Of a DNA stretch of 9,284 bases, positions 1 through 6,775 are shown piece by piece; within the stretch, counting starts at the first letter, position 1, and each line of letters opens with the position of its first letter. Origin of the DNA: Candidatus Segatella mututuai (GTDB lineage: Bacteria; Bacteroidota; Bacteroidia; Bacteroidales; Bacteroidaceae); NCBI GenBank assembly GCA_002439605.1, contig DJOI01000036.1:1-9284 (forward strand), in the 5' to 3' direction. The notes under the pieces were generated by a model. That model saw only the letters and a list, made by a program, of their open reading frames with translations, was not told the DNA's origin and did not search any database. Position numbers and translations under genes: made by a program.

Positions 1-66
1 ACGGTGGAGACCCACATCTATCTCTCGACCAAGGACATGAAAGCTTATTTACGTAAAATCATCTAA
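1..66 (+). CDS. C-terminal end of an unidentified upstream gene (partial)
   Basis: Reading from base 1 in frame 1 gives 21 codons without interruption, ending in TAA at 64-66. The visible residues finish with ...STKDMKAYLRKII. The tail is short, charged and probably helical, with no membrane segment or recognisable motif. Only the last 21 residues are present, so no function can be assigned. It does not resemble the usual end of an AraC-type helix-turn-helix domain, so I cannot claim it is the regulator of this locus. The gene points the same way as the PUL and stops 99 bp before the susC start. Whether it belongs to the same functional unit cannot be told from this window. Confidence 0.6.
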   Translation, partial: TVETHIYLSTKDMKAYLRKII

Positions 67-124
67 AGAGCCGTATTCCTTATAAATTATGCCGTATATC
101 TTGTAAGTTGATAAGAACGGCTCC
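67..124. promoter_or_regulatory. Operator-like repeat cluster upstream of susC
   Basis: Two imperfect direct repeats lie head to tail, one starting at 70 (GCCGTATTCCTTAT...) and one at 91 (GCCGTATATCTTGT...). They match at about 17 of 21 positions, with one extra base in the second copy. A third, inverted copy (ATAAGAACGGCTCC, 111-124) makes GAGCCGT at 68-74 perfectly complementary to ACGGCTC at 117-123. The 21 bp offset equals two DNA turns, the spacing known for AraC half-sites araI1/araI2, and hybrid two-component regulators of Bacteroidota PULs carry AraC-type output domains. Binding by such a regulator is inference. No convincing Bacteroidota -7 element (TAnnTTTG) was found; near matches at 97-103 and 104-110 each lack one T. 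Confidence 0.5.
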
Positions 125-165
125 TAAACAAGAAACTATAATAAAACAATAATACTAAACCTATT

Positions 166-3100
166 ATGAAGCAACATTTCATTCAAGTTTGTATGCTTAC
201 AGCAGGATTGGCGATGCCTCTTTTCTCTGCCTCCTTGATGGCAGCGGGCAACCCTAATCCGATTGTGGCACAACAGCAACAGGTGCAAGGCACTGTAGTG
301 GATAAGACGGGCGAGCCGCTTATCGGCGTGACAGTGCAGGTGGTAGGACAGCAAGGTGGAGTCGTGACCGACATGGATGGTCGCTATACCATCAAGGTGG
401 CTAAGGGTGCACAGCTTAAGTTCTCGTATATTGGCTATACCGAACAAGTATTAAAGGTAACTGGCAATCAGCTCAATGTAACCATGGACGAGGACAGCCA
501 GACATTGCAAGATGTGGTGGTTGTCGGTTATGGTGTACAGAAGAAGGAGTCTTTGACGGGTGCCGTGACAGTGGTGGATAGCAAGGCTTTTGAAGGTAAG
601 GGTGGCTTGGCTTCTCCATTGCAGGCTTTGCAAGGTCAGGTTCCAGGTGTCATGATTAGCCGTTCTTCATCAGCTCCTGGTGATGAGAGCTGGAGCTTGA
701 ATCTCCGTGGATCTTCTTCCATGAACGCTACCGACCCGCTTGTTGTCATCGACGGTGTGGCAGCCAACAGTGTCAGCGAGATGCGCTTGCTCAACCCTGA
801 CGACATCGAGAGCATCAACTTCCTCAAGGATGGTTCTGCCGCCATCTATGGTAGCCGTGCCGCTGGTGGTGTCGTTCTCATCACGACCAAGAAAGGTAAG
901 GAAGGCAAGCTTCAGGTCAATTACAGTGGTAGCGCTACCTTGAAGACGGTTGGTCTGATGCCAACACTTTGCAACATCGACCAATGGGCTGACGGTGTGC
1001 AACAGGCGCTTATCAATGATAATAATACCAGTAATGTTTGGTACACATATGCGGAACTTGCCAAGAAATACAAGGGTGGTTATATTGATGTGAAGAAAAC
1101 CACCAACCCATTCGGTCAGTCTGCTTTCACCGATGTCAGTGACTTCGTATTTGATGACAGCGTGGATTGGCTCGGCAGTCTTTTTGGCTCTACATGGAGC
1201 ACCAACCATAGTTTGAGCTTGTCGGGTGGCAATGACAGAAGCGCTTTCCGAGTCTCTGGTAGTTTCCTATATGATGGTTCTGCTCTCCAATATGGCAAGA
1301 ACAACAACAAGCGTTATAATATTCGCTGGAACTACAGCAACAAGCTTAATAAGATATTTACGCTCGAAAGCAGCATCGCTTTCAGCCGTCAGGAGCAGGT
1401 GACTCCTACCCAGGTGGGTTCGGCATTGAGTACAAGTGTTCCTATGCCAGGTCTTCCTTTGACCACCATGGATGGCAAGCCATACGCTTGGGGTACATGG
1501 GCTTCGCCTGTGGCTAAGGTTTCACAGGGTGGAGACAATAAGCTCTCCGTTCGTTCGCTCAACATCAGCGAGACCTTGAAGGCACACGTCACAGACTGGC
1601 TCGATGCCAACGTCAACGTGGGTTATAATACCAGCGAGGCTCGTCGCCGCAAAATCCAGAATGCCATCACCTATTATAACTATGCTGGCGACACCAAGGT
1701 GTTGGAAGACCCTGTTCAGGAGAAATCCTATTACCAGCAGACTTCTGGGCGCACGGACTTCTACAGTATCTCGGGTTTCGTCAATGCTCACAAGACTTTT
1801 GCGAAGCTTCATGGCACGAGTCTGACCTTGGGTGCTCAGTATGAGTTGACAGACAAGGAATTCTTCGGTGCAAGTTATACAGACATCTTGGAAGGTCTCG
1901 ATGTCATCAATGGTAATGGTACCTTGACCTTGACAAGTGATGACATTCGCAAGAATAATTATCGTACCGCCATCATGTCATACTTCGGTCGTTTCAATTA
2001 TGATTTCGATAGCAAGTATCTCTTCGAGTTCAATGGACGTTATGATGGTAGCTCCAAGTTCTTGCCACAGAATCGTTGGGACTTCTTCTGGGGAGCATCC
2101 CTCGGATGGCGTATCAACCAGGAGAACTTCTTGAAGGACGTGAAGTGGATTAGCAACCTGAAACTCCGTGCTTCTTATGCAGAGATGGGTTCGCAGAGCG
2201 GTATCGACAACTATGATGGTTATCAGTTCTACAACTTGACTACTTTAGGTGGTGCATACGTAGGAAGCGACAAACTCACCTATATCGCAACCAATGGTAA
2301 GTTTGCATCCACCACTCGCCAGTGGGAACGTATCAAGAACTATAACGTGGCTCTCGACTTCGGTTTCTTCAATGGAGCCTTGACGGGTACGGTGGAAGCC
2401 TTCTTTAAGAAGAACGACAACATGCTCGTGGCGGTTTCTTATCCAGCCGTTCTTGGTGATGCCGCACCAACAGCCAACGTGGGCAAGTTCAAGGACTGGG
2501 GTTACGAAGGTAGCATCAACTACAATGGCAATATAGGTGACGTACAGTATCATGTAGGCGGTAACATTACCTTTGCTCGCAACGAATTGACCGATTATGG
2601 TGGCACATCTGTCTTGAAGTCGGGTTACACAAGTACTCAACAGGGCTACTCCTTGAACTCTATCTTCGGCCTCCGTTATGCTGGCAAGATTCAGAACGAG
2701 GAGCAGTTGAAGGCATACGAGGCGAAGTATTATCCTAACAATGGAATTGGAATGCCAAGCAATCTTCGTGTAGGTGACAATATGTACTGCGACGAGAATA
2801 ATGACGGCGTGCTCGACTATAGAGACTACATTTATCTCGGTAGCGATACACCTGAAATCTCCTACTCATTCAATGCAGGTGCATCTTGGAAGGGCATCGA
2901 CTTCAATATCGTGTTCCAGGGCTCAGCCAACCGATTCATCTATCGTGGCATCGACCCGTTCACCGTGCCGTTCCGTACGCTCTATACGAACACAACGACC
3001 AGTGGTATCGGCAATACATGGACTCCAGAGAATCCAAATGCTTATTACAACCCATACACAACGGATAGTAATATCATCAGCTACAACTATCAAGCCAACT

Positions 3101-3348
3101 CGTTGACGGCACAGGATGGTCGCTACATTCGTTTGAAGAACTTGACCATTGGCTACAACTTCCCTGCACCTCTCTTGAAGAAAATAGGTCATGTGAATGC
3201 GGCTCGCATCTATTTCACAGGCGAGGACCTTTGGGAGAGCACCAAGATTTCCGACGGATGGGATCCTGAGGCAAAGCGTGATGCAAGTGGAGTAGGTCGC
3301 TATCCATTCACTCGTAACTTTACGTTCGGTATGAACTTAACATTCTAA
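166..3348 (+). CDS. susC: SusC-like TonB-dependent outer-membrane transporter
   Basis: This 1060-residue protein forms the outer-membrane barrel that imports oligosaccharides using TonB/ExbBD energy, with its SusD partner as a lid. A Sec signal peptide covers about residues 1-27 (hydrophobic core MLTAGLAMPLFSASLMA). A carboxypeptidase-D regulatory-like beta domain follows at about 39-108 (VQGTVVDKTGEPLIGVTVQV, SYIGY). The SusC-type TonB-box region DVVVVGYGVQKK is at 116-127. The plug is at about 130-245, including LQALQGQVPGVMI and IYGSRAAGGVVLITTKKG. The rest is barrel, ending in a phenylalanine (MNLTF), as expected for outer-membrane barrels. A Ca-binding-like loop with acidic residues D876, D880, D884 and D887 is common in SusC proteins. 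There is no STN domain, so anti-sigma signalling is unlikely. The length is normal and the frame is intact. Substrate cannot be read from the sequence; the lyase gene downstream suggests a polyuronide. The symbol denotes family, not starch specificity. Confidence 0.96.
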   Translation: MKQHFIQVCMLTAGLAMPLFSASLMAAGNPNPIVAQQQQVQGTVVDKTGEPLIGVTVQVVGQQGGVVTDMDGRYTIKVAKGAQLKFSYIGYTEQVLKVTGNQLNVTMDEDSQTLQDVVVVGYGVQKKESLTGAVTVVDSKAFEGKGGLASPLQALQGQVPGVMISRSSSAPGDESWSLNLRGSSSMNATDPLVVIDGVAANSVSEMRLLNPDDIESINFLKDGSAAIYGSRAAGGVVLITTKKGKEGKLQVNYSGSATLKTVGLMPTLCNIDQWADGVQQALINDNNTSNVWYTYAELAKKYKGGYIDVKKTTNPFGQSAFTDVSDFVFDDSVDWLGSLFGSTWSTNHSLSLSGGNDRSAFRVSGSFLYDGSALQYGKNNNKRYNIRWNYSNKLNKIFTLESSIAFSRQEQVTPTQVGSALSTSVPMPGLPLTTMDGKPYAWGTWASPVAKVSQGGDNKLSVRSLNISETLKAHVTDWLDANVNVGYNTSEARRRKIQNAITYYNYAGDTKVLEDPVQEKSYYQQTSGRTDFYSISGFVNAHKTFAKLHGTSLTLGAQYELTDKEFFGASYTDILEGLDVINGNGTLTLTSDDIRKNNYRTAIMSYFGRFNYDFDSKYLFEFNGRYDGSSKFLPQNRWDFFWGASLGWRINQENFLKDVKWISNLKLRASYAEMGSQSGIDNYDGYQFYNLTTLGGAYVGSDKLTYIATNGKFASTTRQWERIKNYNVALDFGFFNGALTGTVEAFFKKNDNMLVAVSYPAVLGDAAPTANVGKFKDWGYEGSINYNGNIGDVQYHVGGNITFARNELTDYGGTSVLKSGYTSTQQGYSLNSIFGLRYAGKIQNEEQLKAYEAKYYPNNGIGMPSNLRVGDNMYCDENNDGVLDYRDYIYLGSDTPEISYSFNAGASWKGIDFNIVFQGSANRFIYRGIDPFTVPFRTLYTNTTTSGIGNTWTPENPNAYYNPYTTDSNIISYNYQANSLTAQDGRYIRLKNLTIGYNFPAPLLKKIGHVNAARIYFTGEDLWESTKISDGWDPEAKRDASGVGRYPFTRNFTFGMNLTF

Positions 3349-3359
3349 AAGATTTCAAT

Positions 3360-5105
3360 ATGAAAACGAAATATAATTCTATTAAGGTTGCGTGCTTGGG
3401 CTTGATGACCATGGCAATGAGTAGTTGCTTGGACTTCTCTCCAGAGGCACAGATGAACGACGATACCGTTTGGTCTTCTGCTACCAACTTCCAGTTGTTC
3501 GCCAATCAGTTTTATAGCTACACCCATGATATTCAGAGTGGGGATTCCTATCAGTATGCTGTGAGCGATGGTCCTCATAGTGATACCCGAAGCGACTTGA
3601 TCGCTGGTGCCAATGCCAATGTGTATAGCCAAGGAACCAATACCGTTCCTCAGTCAGACAACAACTATAAGAACCTCTACAAGCACATCTACTATACCAA
3701 CTTGCTGTTGAAGAATGCTGCCAACTTTGGCAATCAGGCTGCCATCGCAGTGCCTGTGGCTGAGGCTAAGTTCTTCCGTGCTTATTGCTACTTTGAGTTG
3801 GTGCAGCTCTACGGCAACGCCATTCTCTTGACGGAGCCTGTGGATATGGATTCTCCTAAGATGAATGCCACACGTGATGATCGTGGCTTGGTCATCGACC
3901 AGTGTGTGAAGGATTTGAAGGAAGCAGCCGAAGATTTGCCTGAGACTCCATCAGAGGCAGGTCGCCTTTGCAAGGATGCTGCCAATGCTTTCCTTTCTCG
4001 TGTCGCTCTCTTTGAGGGTACATGGCAGAAATTCCATACCAATGGCTATCAAGCAACCAGCAATACGGAACGTTCTTCTCAGTTGCTCGAAATTGCCAAG
4101 ACTGCAGCCAAGGCTGTGATGGAAGGTGGTCGCTACAAGCTCTTTTACAGCGATAAGTTGGGTACGGAGAGTTATCGCTACATGTTTATCTTGGAAGACG
4201 AGAAGTGTAATCCTGCTGGCTTGACCACCAAGGACAATACCGAATATATCTTGGCTCGCCGCCATAAGAGCACGGATGGTGTAGGCTTGAATATCACCAA
4301 GGCATACTGCACCAATGCTGTTTATGTAACACGTAAGTTGGCTAACCTCTATGCTTGCCAGGATGGTCTTCCTATCGAGAAATCTTCTCAGTTCAAGGGA
4401 TATGACCAGGCAACCTCTGAGTTCCAGAACCGTGACAACCGTATGCTGACAACCTTGGCACCAAGAGGTACTAAACTTTGGGATAACACTGCCGACCATT
4501 GCCGTACGGCGTGGGATGACACCGATTTGGCTCGTGCCAAGGAGGTAGGTGCTTGTGCCAACAGTGGTTACCAGACTCACAAGTGGGCAGTGGAGCGTCA
4601 GGTATCTGATAGATATGAGTGCATGGACTTCCCTGTTATCCGCTATGCTGAGGTGCTTCTCAACTTTGCAGAGGCTATCTATGAGTTGAATGGCAAGATT
4701 TCGGACAGTGACCTCGACAAGAGCTTGAACTTGGTGCGTGCTCGTTCCAACCCAAAGATGGTGAAGTTGAGCAACGCCTTGGTTGACAACAATGGTTTGA
4801 GTATGCGCGAGGAGATTCGCCGCGAGCGTACCGTGGAGTTGGCTTTCGAAGGCTACCGTATCGACGACCTCAAGCGTTGGGCAACCGCTCCTATCGAGAT
4901 GCCACAAGACCAACTCGGTGTCAAGTGGAAGGGAACTCAGTTTGAGACACTTTGGACCAACCAGAGCCGTCAGATCAATAGCGAGGGTTGCATCATCCTC
5001 TACGACAACCGCAAGTGGGATGATAAACTTTATCTTTATCCTTTGCCATCCGACCAGTTGCAGTTGAATCCAAACATCGGTCAGAACCCTGGCTGGGAGA
5101 AATAA
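3360..5105 (+). CDS. susD: SusD-like glycan-binding lipoprotein (RagB/SusD family)
   Basis: This 581-residue surface lipoprotein binds glycan and caps the SusC barrel encoded 11 bp upstream. The signal peptide ends in a lipobox, MAMSSC, with C23 as the lipidated residue; the mature protein starts CLDFSPEA. Family landmarks in order are the N-terminal segment NDDTVWSSATNFQLFANQFY (33-52), the TPR-helix motif AEAKFFRAYCYFELVQLYG (134-152), IRYAEVLLNFAEAIYELNG (427-445), the conserved C-terminal block IRRERTVELAFEGYRIDDLK (486-505), and the ending YPLPSDQLQLNPNIGQNPGW (560-579). All are typical of RagB/SusD proteins, and the length is within the usual 500-600 range. Ligand residues cannot be identified by eye. 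The start is the first Met giving a complete lipoprotein signal, preceded by an A/T-rich stretch without a clear Shine-Dalgarno. Eleven cysteines besides C23 (for example C143, C181, C204, C399, C421) is rather many for an exported protein. Confidence 0.96.
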   Translation: MKTKYNSIKVACLGLMTMAMSSCLDFSPEAQMNDDTVWSSATNFQLFANQFYSYTHDIQSGDSYQYAVSDGPHSDTRSDLIAGANANVYSQGTNTVPQSDNNYKNLYKHIYYTNLLLKNAANFGNQAAIAVPVAEAKFFRAYCYFELVQLYGNAILLTEPVDMDSPKMNATRDDRGLVIDQCVKDLKEAAEDLPETPSEAGRLCKDAANAFLSRVALFEGTWQKFHTNGYQATSNTERSSQLLEIAKTAAKAVMEGGRYKLFYSDKLGTESYRYMFILEDEKCNPAGLTTKDNTEYILARRHKSTDGVGLNITKAYCTNAVYVTRKLANLYACQDGLPIEKSSQFKGYDQATSEFQNRDNRMLTTLAPRGTKLWDNTADHCRTAWDDTDLARAKEVGACANSGYQTHKWAVERQVSDRYECMDFPVIRYAEVLLNFAEAIYELNGKISDSDLDKSLNLVRARSNPKMVKLSNALVDNNGLSMREEIRRERTVELAFEGYRIDDLKRWATAPIEMPQDQLGVKWKGTQFETLWTNQSRQINSEGCIILYDNRKWDDKLYLYPLPSDQLQLNPNIGQNPGWEK

Positions 5106-5106
5106 T

Positions 5107-5141
5107 GTTTAGTGTTTAATGAGCGATGTTTAATGTTTAGT
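5107..5141. repeat. In-phase heptamer array between susD and the next gene
   Basis: Five consecutive 7-base units fill 35 bp directly after the susD stop: GTTTAGT at 5107, GTTTAAT at 5114, the divergent unit GAGCGAT at 5121, GTTTAAT at 5128 and GTTTAGT at 5135. Four of the five fit GTTTART, and the odd central unit keeps the period. The array lies in the 61 bp gap before the start at 5167 and has no stem-forming potential that I can see. It may be a simple sequence repeat in an intergenic spacer; a regulatory role is not shown. Confidence 0.7.
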
Positions 5142-5166
5142 TATTCATTCTAAAGAAAAGACAATT

Positions 5167-6708
5167 ATGAAACGTAATAACAAGATATACGCCATGATGC
5201 TGATGCTGGGCTTGGCTACTGCATCTCTGACATCATGTAGCGACGATGAGACTGGCGGCAACCTTTACTCTGCCGTCATCCCATCCAAGGTCGAGTTCAA
5301 TCTCGACGAGGCTCATCAGCAACTCGTCTATACGGACGTTACGGGAGCCAAATGCTTGCCTATGATCAAGGGCGAGACCCTGCAGTTGACTTATACGATG
5401 GAACCAGAGGACGCAACCTTCAAGGATGTGGTTTGGACGGCATCCAATGCTGACTTTGCCACTGTGTCGGACGAGGGACTTGTCACAGCCGTGAGTGGTG
5501 ATGGATATTCCATCGTACAAGTTGCTCCGGAGGCTCTTCATTCTGGTAGCGGAATCAATGCCAACTTGAAAATAGTAGTATCCAACGAGATGCGCCAGGC
5601 AACGGCTATTGAGGTCAATGCCTCCAAGGAGGAAGTCTATGCTGGCGACACGCTCCACATGGCTGCAACTATTGCTCCAGACAACTCTACCTACAAGACT
5701 GTGAAATGGAGCGTGGATGATGCAAATGTTGCAGACATCGACCCAATGACTGGTGTCTTGACAGCCAAGGAGGCGGATGCGATCCTTTCTGAGGTGAAAG
5801 TGGTTGCTACTGCTTTGGATGGTTCTGGCGTAGTGGGTGAGAAAACTATCAAGGTTCGTAAGATAGTAAATCCAGAGGATGTAACGATCGACCAAGCATA
5901 TTCCGTAGGCAAGGGCTATTACTGCGCATTGAACGAGAAAACGCTCAACTTGAACTATACGACAGTTCCTGCAGAGTGTACGACTTCCAAGATTACTTGG
6001 TCATCTTCCGACGAGAGCGTGGCTACCGTAGATGCAGGTGTCGTAACCTTCAAGGGCTTCGGTGCCGTGACGATTACGGCGACTACTCCTAATGGAAAGA
6101 GCAGCAGCATCGACTTGAACATACCTGCTGGTTTGATACGTGAGACTTACCACAACGCTAATCATTTCAGCTTCTACAAGGCATCTGCCTCTGTTAAGCA
6201 AGAATGGCATGATGGCTATCTGACCATCACAACAGCAGCCAGCAACGCAACCACCCAGCGTGCCGACCTCAAGTGGTATGACCTTCCTGTCACTCTCCAC
6301 GCAGGCAACTATCCTGTCCTTGCCGTGAAGATAGAGGATGCAAAAGACCTGGGCTTAGGTGTAAGCAGCCGTAACTTCAACTTCGACACCGTTGGTAAGA
6401 GCGAGAGTGGTAAGGACTATAAGGCTCTCGGCGGTGGAAACAACAAGTGGAGCAATGAATTGAAGTGTGCTGATGGCAGCCGTGTGTTCATCTATGACTT
6501 AAGTACCGTGAAGTTTGGTACTGGCGGCTTGGCGCCAACCAATGAGTCTATCAGCTTTACCATCTTCCAGCTGAAGTATGCAGACATCAAGACCATTAAT
6601 CATAGCTTTGATTATAAGGTATATTGGATTCAGAGTTTCAAGACAATCGATGAGGTGAAGAACTATGTGAAGAATGTAGATGGAGTCTCCTACGAGGTTA
6701 TCAAGTAA
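5167..6708 (+). CDS. Surface lipoprotein with three Ig-like domains, probable surface glycan-binding protein
   Basis: This 513-residue protein occupies the SusE-like position after SusD, where PULs usually encode a surface glycan-binding protein. The signal peptide ends in LTSC with C24 lipidated, followed by SDDE, an acidic run of the kind that directs Bacteroidota lipoproteins to the cell surface. Three bacterial Ig-like (Big_2-type) domains follow at roughly 65-138, 143-231 and 237-320. Each contains the pattern W-[ST]-x-[SD]-x-x-x-[FV]-A, seen at VVWTASNADFATV, VKWSVDDANVADI and ITWSSSDESVATV. The C-terminal part (about 322-513) is a different aromatic-rich beta module with LHAGNYPVLAVKIED, FIYDLS and FDYKVYWIQSFKT. 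From memory this resembles the uncharacterised Pfam domain DUF4979, but I am unsure of the number. The Ig domains probably act as a stalk and the last module as the glycan binder; that is inference. No catalytic motif is evident. Confidence 0.85.
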   Translation: MKRNNKIYAMMLMLGLATASLTSCSDDETGGNLYSAVIPSKVEFNLDEAHQQLVYTDVTGAKCLPMIKGETLQLTYTMEPEDATFKDVVWTASNADFATVSDEGLVTAVSGDGYSIVQVAPEALHSGSGINANLKIVVSNEMRQATAIEVNASKEEVYAGDTLHMAATIAPDNSTYKTVKWSVDDANVADIDPMTGVLTAKEADAILSEVKVVATALDGSGVVGEKTIKVRKIVNPEDVTIDQAYSVGKGYYCALNEKTLNLNYTTVPAECTTSKITWSSSDESVATVDAGVVTFKGFGAVTITATTPNGKSSSIDLNIPAGLIRETYHNANHFSFYKASASVKQEWHDGYLTITTAASNATTQRADLKWYDLPVTLHAGNYPVLAVKIEDAKDLGLGVSSRNFNFDTVGKSESGKDYKALGGGNNKWSNELKCADGSRVFIYDLSTVKFGTGGLAPTNESISFTIFQLKYADIKTINHSFDYKVYWIQSFKTIDEVKNYVKNVDGVSYEVIK

Positions 6709-6720
6709 TCTGTAGCTTCA

Positions 6721-6761
6721 TAGTTTAAGTAACGAATCGATGAAATCCGTAGTTTGAATAA
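6721..6761. repeat. Short direct repeat pair in the gap before the lyase gene
   Basis: TAGTTTAAGTAA at 6721-6732 and TAGTTTGAATAA at 6750-6761 match at 10 of 12 positions, 29 bp apart, within the 67 bp gap between the Ig-like protein and lyase genes. The second copy runs into the A-rich leader of the lyase gene. The sequence is A/T-rich, so a chance origin is quite possible. It could also hold an internal promoter or processing site; nothing decides between these. Confidence 0.3.
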
Positions 6762-6775
6762 AAAATACAACTATC

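Noticed and set aside
1..66. Upstream gene tail as the PUL regulator (hybrid two-component system)
   Set aside because: Position and orientation would allow it, but 21 residues without an AraC-type helix-turn-helix pattern do not support the claim.
68..123. GAGCCGT/ACGGCTC inverted repeat as a terminator for the upstream gene
   Set aside because: The loop would be about 42 bases, the stem only 7 bp, and no T-run follows (CTAAACAAG). Its similarity to the direct repeats makes a binding-site reading more likely.
137..142. TATAAT as a promoter -10 box for susC
   Set aside because: Bacteroidota primary sigma factors use a -7 TAnnTTTG and -33 TTTG pattern, not TATAAT. The region is A/T-rich so the hexamer is expected by chance, and no matching -33 was found at proper spacing.
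166..3348. Possible anti-sigma-linked (STN-containing) transporter
   Set aside because: The sequence goes from the signal peptide straight into the carboxypeptidase-regulatory-like domain; no room remains for an STN domain.
3951..4913. A 320-codon open frame on the minus strand within susD
   Set aside because: It lies wholly antisense to a well-supported SusD gene, its translation shows no domain or signal, and it reflects the codon bias of the real frame. The same applies to the minus-strand frames at 670-1209, 5233-5895 and 2245-2640.
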